Translations under genes and position numbers: made by a program
Assembly: GCA_023079485.1 (NCBI GenBank)
Contig: CM041084.1
Location: 70,899,709-70,963,708 of the forward strand
Direction: 5' to 3'
Origin: Archilochus colubris
Lineage: Eukaryota; Chordata; Aves; Apodiformes; Trochilidae
DNA length: 64,000 bases
Shown here: piece after piece, positions 40,346 through 52,100 of the stretch
Position numbering within the stretch: position 1 is the first letter of the stretch
How the letters are laid out: each line of letters opens with the position of its first letter
The notes under the pieces: generated by a model
Told to the model about the DNA's origin: nothing
What the model saw: only the letters and a program-made list of their open reading frames with translations
Database searches by the model: none

Positions 40346-40440
40346 TTTATTTAACTATCTAGGAATGACAGATTCCAGGGATTAATTTTTAATCCCTTTA
40401 CATTTTCTGTTTATTACCTTTTTTCCCTTCTCTCTTTATT
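40346..40440 (-). promoter_or_regulatory. Cluster of three candidate CDH6 polyadenylation signals
   Basis: TTTATT occurs at 40346-40351, 40410-40415 and 40435-40440, each an AATAAA on the minus strand. They lie about 2.2-2.3 kb beyond the CDH6 stop. A nearer single copy is at 40960-40965. Which of these, if any, is used cannot be told from the sequence. Confidence 0.4.
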
Positions 40441-40881
40441 TTTAGCATAAATTGGAGCTGCTCTTTAGTTTTCAAACTGATTCACTGAGGGGAGAGGGGG
40501 AATAGATCCATTCCTGTAATTCTGGTATTAAATACTGTTTCAAAATGAAAGAAATGAAATTTTTTTAATATACCGGATATATTTAAAAAAATAAAAGACT
40601 CCTTTTTTGCACAGTGCCATGGGATGTGTCCCTGCTTTGGCACACAGGGTAGCTTTTATCTCCTGGAACTGGTTATGCCCCATAGCAGCCCATTAAGCAG
40701 CCCATTTTCTCCACATAGCCTCTCCTAGTAGGTTGGATTTGAAGAGCAGCAAGAGCATGCATTTGAGAGACCAATAGAAATACTGAGTGGTGCACAAGCT
40801 GTAAAGAAAATTGTTTTGGTCTGAGACTATGTAATCTTCCCCCACCAGGTTAAAAATTACTTAGCTTGGCAAAGCAGATAA

Positions 40882-40902
40882 ACACACACACACACACACA
40901 CA
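40882..40902. repeat. (AC)n microsatellite
   Basis: About ten uninterrupted AC units, flanked by GCAGATA and GACTTACG. Confidence 0.95.
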
Positions 40903-41124
40903 GACTTACGATTAAAATTTTACCTTTTGATGAAGTCTTTAGCAACCCTCGGTGAGTAGTTTATTTTTAAAAGATGAATCATAGTTATGAATACTACGTT
41001 TCAGGCCACTGAAATGACAATTGATTCTTGCTTACTTCAGCATTAAGGGTTTGAATTTGGAAAAAAAACCCCAAAAACAACCACCCAAAAGCGCAAGAAA
41101 TTACTTCCTCTGGCAGAATGCCAG

Positions 41125-41250
41125 CATTTTCCATATCTAAAGCATTTTTCAAATGACTTCTATAACTCTAGCAATATCCTGATGAGGTAGGCATTATTTC
41201 CCCACTTTACAGATGGCAAAACTGGGTAGTCAGTGAGGAAGCCACCCTGG
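41125..41250 (+). repeat. Ancient MIR/L2-type retroposon relic
   Basis: The stretch CTGATGAGGTAGGCATTATT followed by TCCCCACTTTACAGATGGCA and AAACTGGG is the classic core wording of amniote MIR SINEs and L2 3' ends. It is preceded by AAAGCATTTTTCAAATGACT, also typical. Such copies are older than birds. Which of the two families cannot be settled without a library search. Confidence 0.7.
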
Positions 41251-41457
41251 GCATCCAGGCAGGGAAGGTCAGGACAACCAAAGCACCCTTTCATCCTTTG
41301 CAGTTGCTCCTTTTGTCCTGAGTGGTCGCAGTCACCTTGAGGCTACCACCCCTACATGAGAACAGTCAGAAGTAGATGGACATAAAAAGCCTGACTCCTG
41401 TCTCCCTGGCACAGTGGCCATCACTGAACTGATGAAGGTGAAGGCCCATTGAGGAAG

Positions 41458-42204
41458 TGTAGTGAAATGAGGCAACCAGGTGCCACTAATTACCAGGCAG
41501 TGGGCATGAGCTTGTGTTAAGCCCACCTGTGCCTGATTAGGGCGGGCCCCAACTGTGCATGAGCAGGATTAGGGGGCCAGTAAAAGGTGAGGCTTGAAGC
41601 ACAGGCTCAGCTCACTCCTGAGCAAGCCAGCAGAGAGGTCGGTCGCTTCTGGAGCAGTAGCAGCGAGCCAGGCTGACCAGTCCTGAGGGCAACAGACTCA
41701 GGGCACCTTCTGTGCACTTCTGCTGGAACACCTGTTGGACCTTGGAGCGCCGTGCCCTAAGAGAGGGTTGTCATGCAACAAGGAAGTACAAAGGAAAGCA
41801 CAGTTACAATCTGTTCCTTCCTCCAAGTCATCATCTAATCTGGAGCTGGGTTAGACGACTTTCCCTACAGCACAACGCAAGTCCAGGTAAGAACTGGGAA
41901 ACCATCCAAGAATTAGATATCAGGCCTACTGACCGCACACATGCACACACGCACATCTCTCCAGCAATGCTAGGTCGGAAGAATATATACATAGCAGTCA
42001 ATGAACTATATATATGTGTGTGTTAGTATGATTCAGTGCATTGGGGGCGATGGCGAGTTCTAGAAAAACACATAGGTTTAAATGACCATTAGGCTTTTCT
42101 AACCTCCTTATGAGTAAAATGCATGTATGGTGTTTTTTTTCTCAGCTTACTCTACTTGTATAATAAACCTTCATTCCATCACCACTACTTTTGACTATAA
42201 TACA
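41458..42204 (+). mobile_element. LTR-like retroelement remnant with promoter and polyadenylation signals
   Basis: A GC-rich block in AT-rich surroundings carries two related modules (CTGTGCCTGATTAGGG and CTGTGCATGAGCAGGATTAG), then a TATA-like GTAAAAGG at 41580-41587. A candidate transcribed region follows, with a perfect splice donor CCAG|GTAAGA at 41886/41887 and AATAAA at 42162-42167 near the right end. This order resembles an endogenous retroviral LTR or a retroelement promoter. It carries no viral coding sequence that I can recognise. The edges are guesses and no target-site duplication was confirmed. A host promoter with a first noncoding exon is an alternative. Confidence 0.4.
41580..41587 (+). 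promoter_or_regulatory. TATA-like box (GTAAAAGG)
   Basis: GTAAAAGG follows a GC-rich stretch with GGCGGG (41551) and precedes by about 300 bases a consensus splice donor at 41887. Transcription would start near 41610 and run antisense to CDH6. No transcript evidence is available. Confidence 0.35.
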
Positions 42205-42655
42205 TAGGGTAAACTAGGGTACCTCATTACATTGGGATGTGCAATACACAATCGACAGCGCAGTCGTCTGAGCTGAATAGTCTGAATACAAGTAAAAAGA
42301 GCAAGTGAGCTTAAACATATACTATACTCCAATTTACAATATAAGCAGAACAAGTAAAAATATTGCTCCCCATCTGATCCCTTTTTTCCCCTCAACTACT
42401 GCCGTGCCTGTAGGGTTGACTTGGTAAACTGGATGCACTAAAAATAAGAATTTTGCCTCTTGGAAGGTAATAAAATGATAATAGAAAAAAGTTTTCTGAC
42501 AGCTGATCCACACAGATTGCAGTCTTTAGACAATTTGGATGGGTGGAGCAGAAAACCCTTTCATGCGGCTGTGGAGAAACAAAGAAATAGCCACTTCACA
42601 AACCTCAATGCTGTTTCTGAAAATGAGGAAGGGAAACAAAACAAACAAAAAAGGC

Positions 42656-42674
42656 AAAAAAAAAAAAAAAAAAA
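42656..42674. repeat. A19 homopolymer in the CDH6 3' UTR (U19 in the mRNA)
   Basis: Nineteen A on the plus strand, preceded by A-rich AAACAAAACAAACAAAA. The run starts 9 bases beyond the CDH6 stop codon, so the mRNA would have a U19 tract and further U-rich sequence directly after the coding region. Confidence 0.9.
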
Positions 42675-42683
42675 GGCAACATA

Positions 42684-43174
42684 TTAAGAGTCTTTGTCAC
42701 TGTCCATTGCGCCATACATATCTGCCAGCTTTTTAAACCGAGGCCCCCAGTCACTGAGGTAATCGTAGTCCTGATCTCCGTCCGTGGTCACCGACTCCAA
42801 GGAGCTGAGGGACTCGGCCACAGAACCATTACCTTCGTACGCGTAGGTTGCTAACGAGTCATATGGAGGGGCCGCTGGATCTGCATCGTTTTCCTTTAAC
42901 CTTTGGTTAATGAAATCTCTGACATCCGTGTTGTCTCGTGCCGTTGTAGTCCGCCGCGGCATAAAAAGTGTTTCTGGCACAATGTCCCTGCGCAATTTGT
43001 TATCGTCTATGGCTTCGGGATTCCTCAGCGTGCCGATATCAAACGCCTGGGTGTCTTCCTCTCCACCACCTTCATCATTATAGCTGACAATGTTGTCTCT
43101 GATGTCTTCTTTGGAAATAATCAAAGGCTCTTTTTTCCGCTGCCGTCTCAGTGCTGCAAACAGCACCACTGTAA
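42684..43174 (-). CDS. CDH6: CDH6 last coding exon: end of membrane helix and cytoplasmic tail
   Basis: The acceptor TTTCCAG is followed by [18 protein letters not shown], so the membrane helix ends at the basic stop-transfer RRQRKK. The tail has the juxtamembrane p120-catenin region ([20 protein letters not shown]) and the beta-catenin-binding region ([47 protein letters not shown]). It ends DSDKDS and stops with TAA at 42686-42684. All 163 codons are open. Confidence 0.97.
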
Positions 43175-46100
43175 CTGGAAACAAAAAAATAACGGGAAGA
43201 ACAAGGGGAAGGTTAATCCCTCGCTCCATTAAAACCCAGAAGAAACGCTGCGCCTCGGCTCGAATCTGAAGTTTTAAAAGATGTTTTTTTGCAATATTGC
43301 AAATGTGCACGGCAGGTTTTCAGACTGTGCTTGCTCTGCCTGAAAGTACCCTGGGAGATTAAATGGCATGGATATGCACTAGAAGAAAGGAGATGTCAAG
43401 CTCGTAAGAAGCCAAGTGGAGTGAATTTTTGTCAGTAGACACATTTTTACCCAGAGTCATATAGCAATTTTATTGCTTTGAGAAAAGAACCAATTTCATA
43501 TGAGTTGGGGGCTGGGTGGGAAGAAATACTTTCTCCAAAATAAGTAATATTGGATGTTATTTACCAATCCCTAAGGATGAGATGCAACTTTTGCTATGGA
43601 CCAGGCTGGTATCTACTGGGCTATCATAAAAGGTTAGCAAAGTTGCATTTCAAGATAAGTAAATCTATTCTCCAAGGGCAAAAAGCTTGGAATATGGAGT
43701 AGATTTTCAGCCAACAGAAAGTTCATCTTTTATTAACTTCCCTGTCATGTTTTCACAAGGTACATCACCTTAAAAAAAGTACATGACTTAAATTGTAGAC
43801 TGACGAGATACAGTAATCATATTTTTTAATTTGCAAAAGGTTTGAGATTTCTCAGATAGGTATCTTACGCTTTTCATCCTAAAATGTGTGTATATACACA
43901 TATATTTTCCTTTTTTTTGGAGGGAAGTAACTTTTTCCAAGGCTATGATCCAAATTTAAATATTTTTACCCAATAATGACCCCTTACTGGTGGAGAAGTG
44001 GGCACAGAGGGTGGAAGGGGACGCATTCAATATGGTATTTTCTTTAAAAGGCAATTTAAGATTTCTTCATTAGATTTTACTGTAACATGGTGAATGTCTG
44101 AATATTTACAAATGAACAGCAGCAAGAACCAGGGATATATTACCACTATCACTGTTTCTTTGACAATCTAAGACCCACAGTGCTCACTATTTCAGCTCTG
44201 CAGTGAAAACTTCAAGAAAAGACAAATCTTGCTGGTTTTATAATTGTTTCATAGCAAAGGAAAGCAACTAAGAAAAGATCTGAACTCCCTGATATGAGAT
44301 GATGGTGTTTATCATTCACTTCAGCTGTATTTCTAAAACGATGTGTGAGTCAAAGCACAGTGATTATTCAAGAGTTTTTTGTTTTTTTTTGCCTTTCCTC
44401 ATTTTTAACCCTAAGGTCAATTCCAAGGGCTAAGGACGAAACCCAAAATTTTAGTCCACTGAAACTTATCTTAGATTCCCTCAACAAACAAAAAGCTGAT
44501 TTTTTGTTTGCTAGTTTTGTTTTTAAATGATGGGCTTCATGGCAGGATTGCTTAAAGCTGAATACTCTCTGTTTAGTGTGCTCAAATAGTTTGTGTAAGA
44601 GTCTCATTTTTTCTGCCCATTGATTAAAGAGGGATCCCAAGAAGACAGCATAAAGTCAGAAAATGCTCTAATTCCAGCTGTATCTTTTACTCAAAATAGT
44701 GTAAGGGAGAACATCTATAAATAGGAGTTAAAAGAAAATAAGTTAGGTGGTGAAACTGAAGGAATTAGGAGGGTTGGTTCAGATGGTGAATGCTTCAGGC
44801 TCTCACCCTAATGATGTGGGCTTACTTACAGTGTTATGTAAAAACTGTAACCCCAGTGATGCTTCTTTGTGCTGCAGTGGAAAAAAGCAGTGAAAGAATT
44901 CTCTTAAGAGCATAAAGCTGTGACACTATGTGGGAGGACTGGGGAAAGGTCTGTGTGAGAGAACAGAAATAGAGAAAATTCTGGAGAACTTAAAAACAGT
45001 ACTGATTTTGAAAGGGCCTCTGAAACAGGGACTGATCTGAGAAAGTGTAGCGATGACAGTTCTTACATGGAAGGGTTGTAGAAATATCTCATTAACAAAA
45101 AAGGTGTTACACAGAATATGCAAGGATTAGACTGATAATTGTCACATCTCTGATGCTTGGGTTTTCTTATTTTGCACTGGACTTGCAGGCAAAAGAAAAT
45201 CCATTAGAATTTATATGTTAAGTATTTATTTACATGTCACTGTTTAGCATTATCTGAGGCCTTCAGATAAGCTGCTGGATGTACTCAAACTAAAATAAAC
45301 CTACCATCTTACAGACACTTTTTGTTACTACTAAATTTTAAGTCATGGCTCAGATCTGCCTAGCATATTGTTTTTCACCCAGTAATTGTTGCACATGCAA
45401 ACCCTGCAACCAGCCTGAAAATAGAAAATTATATAGCTGAGTTAATTGAAAATCTGCTTATGGTGCATGGTGGCGTGAGCAGTAATTGACATAAAGTGCT
45501 GCTTAGCAAACAGAATCAATTATTTTCAATTGACATAAACCAGGAAATCGTTTAATGTCAGATTGATATTAATGAGCACAGTTGTACTAACAAGTGAGAG
45601 ACTATCTGAAGCATTAGATTTCTTTTACTGGTAAGGAACTTGATACAAAGAGATCTAAGTCCTTAGAGGCAATGGTACCATGCTTTGAAAAGTGAATTTA
45701 ATGGCAAAGTAAGGGTAAAATTGTTATTGTGGGAATTTTTTCTGCAAATGGGACAGTGCTTATTTGAGCAACTCATTACTATATCGTTAAAGCCTGAGAA
45801 TTACAACATGGTCTTTGACTCTTCACTGGACAGGGAAAAATATTTAATAACAGAGGTCAGGATGATTCTGCAGTGGTGGTGAGCATGTCCAAGGAAGATA
45901 GAAGCATGGTAGAAAGAAAAGGATTCACTGGGGAAATATTTTCTCCCCTGCTTGACCCTGCTGCTATAAACTTGATCTGATTCCCTTCTTTCCTGGCCAG
46001 ATACTAAAGGTGACTTATAACATCTCCCTGGGAATTGCCTGTGTTGTATAGTATAGTTCTCCTTGGATTAATATACTATGGCTAATGGCCAAGCAGATTG

Positions 46101-49100
46101 TCCCTGTTATACAAGAGGAATGGAACCTGAGACAAATGGGAGAGATGTTGCAAAGTCCTTATTTTTATAAAAAATAAAGGTTGAGCACCTGTAATTGTTG
46201 TAGCCAGAGATCTGTATGCCTTCCCCACTCAGGATCCAACCTCTCTGAAAGGGAGGACCCTGCAGCCTATGTGAGGGTGCTTGAATAGACACCCCATTTC
46301 ATCATCCTTTTCCAGCAGAACAGAAGCACTGAGAGTTGCTTCTTCTCGGTTTAGACATGGGAAGTTCATCATTTAAGTTATCTGGCCTTCTTCTGTGGTC
46401 AACAGAAAGACACCTACAGAAGGTGATTAGTCTGGTCCACCTCAGATACCAATAAAGTCATTTTGGGAGGCTTGAATGTCCCTCTAGAGGTTCCTGTCTC
46501 CTTCCACTTAAAAGAGGGTGGAATCCAGCTGTCTTCTCTTGCTTGGACATTGCTAACTTTCAGATACCTAACATCAGGCAGGATGTGTTCTATACATCAT
46601 ACTTATAGCAGCCCTCAGAGGAGAAAATACAATAATATAAACACAGCATAAGACAAGGATATCTTTTCTTTGCTCTTGCTTTATCTCTGGTATAATGACT
46701 TGTAGCAGTCCAAATATTAATGAATGGAAGAAAATGCCTCTGAGCTACTCACCGAGTAAAATAATTATACAGAGAAGAATGGCAATAAGAGCTCCAGTGC
46801 TAAGACCAGTAGGATGAATCAAGGCTTCTGCATTACAGGACAGCATCTTTCCTCGATGGTCACAAGCACATACTCGAATAGTCACAGTTTCAGTGCTGCT
46901 CTGGATAGGGTAGTCATTGTCTGATATTACCACTGGCAAGAAGTAGGTACTCATTTCATGCCGGTTGTATCTGTTTTTACGGGTGAAAATCCCTGCTGTA
47001 TTGTCTGAAACACAAAGCACACATTAAATCTTCATCTGAAGACTGAAAGCCAGGATGAGATAACAAAGAAAAGTCTTCCTAGAAATTCACCTCTGTTGTC
47101 CTGTAGTGTAAAGTTTGAGCTGCTGGCTGCCTCGGGAGCTAACGAGAAGGAAAACTGATGTCCACTGTAAGAGTCATCTTTATCAACAGCACTTAATGTT
47201 TGTATCAGCTGAAACAATAAGAACAAAATTATCTTCAAAGTCAATAGACCTTATGCTTACTTATGTACTCCAGGGTTGGAATGAACTCTTATTGTATTCA
47301 TTTCTAAATTCCCCTTCAAGGCAGCTGATGCTGCTATGGTGAGCTTAAAAAAAGTGGTCCGTGTACTGCCAGTGTGGTTTAGGATTGTATTCCATACCAC
47401 CAGCCAGTAACATAATGACTTTGAAAGTTGGCCAGAAAATCATGTTGAACAAAAAAGCAGGCTTGGGTTGATGCCACTCCAGATGGGTAGGAAACCTTTT
47501 CATATGACAAGCAATAGAGATGAAAGGTGAGACAGTCCAAGCTGACTGTATATTTAACTACCCAAATCTCATTTAACAGGAACTGTTTGGCTGAATCTTT
47601 CAAATTATGTTACTTTGAGCCACTTAGTAATAGAACTGGAAGAGTGAGAATTATTTGGCAGGAAACAGTTGTACCACAGACAGGACCTGTAACAGTTTCA
47701 GACCTGAGACTCTTTTTGAAGGAGACAGTGGAGGAGCCTGAATAAAGCAGAGAATCACAAAAGGAAAATGTATCAGGGATAACAAGGTGCAGTATGGAAA
47801 ACAACAGTGTAAAACATGCTGTCACATTAGCTGCAAGAATACTAAGTGAAATCAGAAGCTGTGCAGCCACTGTTTGGTTTAATTTTGAAAAACTGACAGT
47901 CTGATGCAGTGCAAAGTATATCTCTTGAGGAGGTGATGCAGGAGTAGTGGCAAAACTCAATTAAATTGGAATATTTTCTTAGTTCATGCAGACAACACAC
48001 CTGTTCTGCCTTTGCATTTTCACAGACGAAGGTCTCATAAAACATGGCAAACTCAGGAGCATTGTCATTTACATCCAAAACCTTAATGAACACTGGGACA
48101 CGGCTGCTTTGTTTTGGGTTGTCTGAAACAATAAAACCAGAAAGAATATTTTATTGAGCCCAGGTACTGACAATGCAGGAGGAGAAAAAGACAGACTTAA
48201 GGTTTCACTGCCTTAACTCCTCTCACTTGCAGCACTCCACTTGTATTCTGTTGATTTCTGGGGAATGCATTATGGGGTGAATTCCACAAAGCTGTGCTGT
48301 GTTTTCATTACCTGGATTCTGTGTAATCTATATAGTTAAGACTGAGTAGAAGTCAAGGATTTAAAAAAATCTTTCAACACTTCAAGGACAATTATAAATG
48401 TGTGACACACACAAACATATTTATACATAAAATACTAGAATTAAATACAATTTCTTACATATAATATTTAGTCTTGCACAAATCTCATGACACAGTTCCT
48501 TAAGCTATCACGATTACCATTTTATTATATAACTAGTAACTGTGGCTGAGATCACCAGTACTTTCTAATCTGTTGTGAATGAGTTTGGTTGATATTCTAG
48601 AGTTAACACTAAAAGCTATCAGCTGAAGAACATAAGTACTTCATAGAATACGCAAATCCCATTATGTAAATATTTTTTTTTTCCTATAAGGACTTTATAG
48701 TGCCAATGGATCAATTTTTACATGGATATTCCTGAGCAAAAAATACTGATGAAAAAATACTGTCAACTTTCTAGGTAAAAATGAAACCGTTTGGCGATGT
48801 ACCACACTGTATAGAGCATTCCTCATTCTGTTAGGGGGAGACAGGCTTTAGTCACAAAATAAGGAAGAAAGGCAACAGGCAGCGACCTTACGTAGGAGCC
48901 ATGAATGGTGAGGTAGGCAAGATTCTGAGGCAAAGATCCACATCATAGCAATCATCAACTCCTAAAAGGTGAAAAACTTGCCCCCAAAATAATTGTCATC
49001 ACCAGTCAAAGGGAAACCATGAGACGTTGACAGGACTCTATCTTTTTACTTCATATCCCACAAAAAATGATCCAGACCTACCTGCCCCAGTGCCTGGGAG

Positions 49101-52100
49101 TATGTGGATGCAGAAATGGGAGAGAGTGAATGAGTGCCATTTAAATTAGTTTCATTTAAAATAAATACGTTTCCCCTCCCTTTCACAAGAACTCGTACTG
49201 AGTTTTGCTATGCTAATTTCCTACTCATGTTAATATAGTTTATGAATGCATTTTTAACCTATAATTCAAGTGACAAAAATAGTGTGATAAAATATAGCAG
49301 ATCTGAGACTCAATATGCTCCTACAAGCATTCATTATAGTAGCTTGTTGAGTCAGGCTTTAATGGAAGTCCTATTACTGTCTTTATCATACTTTTATAAA
49401 TATGAAAATGCCTCCTTCAAAATTGGCACTATAGTTGTATTACAGAGCTCAGTCATTTGGACAAAATATTGTGCTTTAAAGCTCCACAGTTTCATTGAAG
49501 TTAATATGATTCCATTAGGCATAAACCTCTTTCTAATACGAACCATTGGGTAAATTCATTCAATGTATAAAATAACAGTTTACGTATGATATAGACTAGG
49601 CTGAATTCTATGCTAAACTACATCAATACAAATGATAATTTTTTATATTAGGCAGAAAACAAAGGTAGTCATTTGAAGTTGCAGGTCTATTGGAAAGACT
49701 ATTTCATAAAGGTATACCTTTCGAATAAATACATTCAAATATATGGGCAAATGTGTTTCTACTCCACTCAAGATTTATAACTGTTTTCTTTCCTGCTTTT
49801 TGAACTGTGGAGTATGTATTTTCATTTTACTTCTAGGTGCTTAAGATTCTTACAAGTTAAAATGGTACTGTAATAAACAGAAATTTCATAAAAACTCTGT
49901 GCTTTATGGGCATAGGACTTTTTACTGATTTAATGGAAATGTATGATGAAATATATGTATCTTTAAGCCTTTTTTGCCATCTTTCGAATTATTTTTGCAA
50001 ATTAATTGATGTAGGTTAATGCATTTGAATTATCCTCTAATTACTACTGGGCTCCATCTCCAAAAAAAGCTCCATGTACTCAACAAACTGCTTAAATCTA
50101 TTCATCACTACAGTGCTCTTGAGCCAGCAACGAAACTATTCCAGGTTTTTGGGGCGATTTGTTTGTTTGGTTGGTTGGTTGTTTTTAATACCTCCCCAAA
50201 GGCCTGTAAATGTTTGATTTACCCCTGAGTGTTAAGTAAAGAATATTTAAAAATACTCTAGGAACTATGTCTGGTAAATCAGCTGTAATTCTGCAGCTGT
50301 GAAGCAGCAGCCCAGTGTACTGTGTTTTGTTGCCAGTTTGCCTTCTGACTGTGGCAGATGTACTGACCCTGTGCTACACCAACTATTTGTTTGCAGCATT
50401 CACAGCACGATTCTCAGGGCTGCTGAGCAACTGCAGCTCATACTAGAGAAAAAGAAAAGCACTAAAAAAAAGGAGTTAAATACATTTACTGACAATTCTA
50501 GACAATTAAAGGCAGAACAACTGTGCTTTTATTTCTTGTCTACTGTAAAATAAAAAACATTTCGGAAAAGTGTTTCTCCATATAACTTTATCATCTTTTT
50601 TTTACCAGTTTTAATAACAAAGGGAGCAGCCATCTATCTGAATGTACATACTGCCTGTGACCGGACTGGATATTTCTTTCAGATTATTTCAGTGAAATAT
50701 ACATGGAGCTTGATATGGTGGTATGCAAACAGTGATTAGCTAGAATTTGATGGACTTGGACTTCATCTGGTCTGCCTAGAAACTATGATTTTAGCTAGGG
50801 ATGTTAAGCAGTGGTGCTTTCCAGTGTAGTCTCTTAAAAGCAAAATCAGTGAAGTAGGCTTGTTTGAACAGGACCTGCATTTCAGGCAAGAAAATTGGAT
50901 CTGGAAGGTATCTAACCCAGTCATGCCATATTTGGTCAAGGCTCAGTGAACCACAGCCTGGGAAGTAGCTTGTTGCAGCCTGGAATTAGGCTAAAATCTA
51001 AATCTAAGTATCTAGACTAAAGAGGAGTGGTAGTTAAGACAGAAACCTGTGTCAGACACAAAGGTTTAGTTGAGAGGGTTTGGCCCAGTACCCTTAGTCT
51101 GTCCTCATGGGAGAAGGCAAGGAACTGAGTATTTCATATAAATGCTAAGTTGGTTTCCAGACAGTATACAACGTTCTGTATGTTATTTCAGTTCTACTGG
51201 GATCCGTGCAAGTGTGGTTCTTAAATGCTCTTGCTATTCCTCTCTTTTCAGGTGTTTATTTTTCCTCCCCTCCTCTACCCAGGAGCTCAGTCCATAGTGT
51301 ACAGCTCTTGACCCTAGATCACTCCTTCAAAGACTTACTAGAAACACCAACAGTCAGCAGGAGGTCAGTGTTTAGTATACTGACACCATGCATCCAGGGT
51401 TAAAAGGTGCAGACTTTCAAGAGAAGGAAACAAGTATTTAGAAAGAAACATCACTCCTGTAGGCTTTAGCCCACTACCTTTTACACAGCCCCATCTGCTT
51501 GCCTCAATAGTATTGTCTCACATTAGTATTCAGTTTTTAAAAAGGCCTACAGAATAATAAAAGCTAGAGCCAAGTACTCCTGAGTTACACACTTCTCACA
51601 CACGTGCAACATAAGAAAGTAGGGTATATATTATCTCAGATTATTTTTTTTAAAAAAAGCCATTTAGGCTCTGAGCTGTACAATACTTCGTGTCTGCCAT
51701 AAAACTGGTATTTGTAATTAGGTTTGTCTACCATTCCAACATATTTCACAATTGTAAGCACTGTGACTCTGAAGTGAATAGAATTGCATTGCCTAATATT
51801 TGAGCATGTCACATGCCTATAGTTATTATAAGAAAATATAGAGGATTGTTCATTAAAGCCACCTAGCATACACATCCTTATCTAGATTCCTGGCATTTCA
51901 TCTTCTGAAATCAAGACGATTATTATAATCACAAGATTACTTCTGAGCAATCCCAAACCAAGTGACAGACTGATTTGTAACTCTAGCTCGTAATTTCAAA
52001 GGACTCTAAGGAAGTTTAAAATGGAAATCCTTAAAACTGATTAAGATCTGGGCACCTAGCTCAGCCCAGCTGCCTTAGTCTTACTCGAACATATCCAGCC

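Noticed and set aside
41712..42026. Plus-strand open frame of 104 codons
   Set aside because: It overlaps the promoter-like retroelement block and a CACA-rich stretch, with no domain. Probably incidental.
47610..47960. Minus-strand open frame of 116 codons between CDH6 exons
   Set aside because: It lies wholly in an intron, lacks usable splice sites in frame with the cadherin and matches no cadherin repeat.
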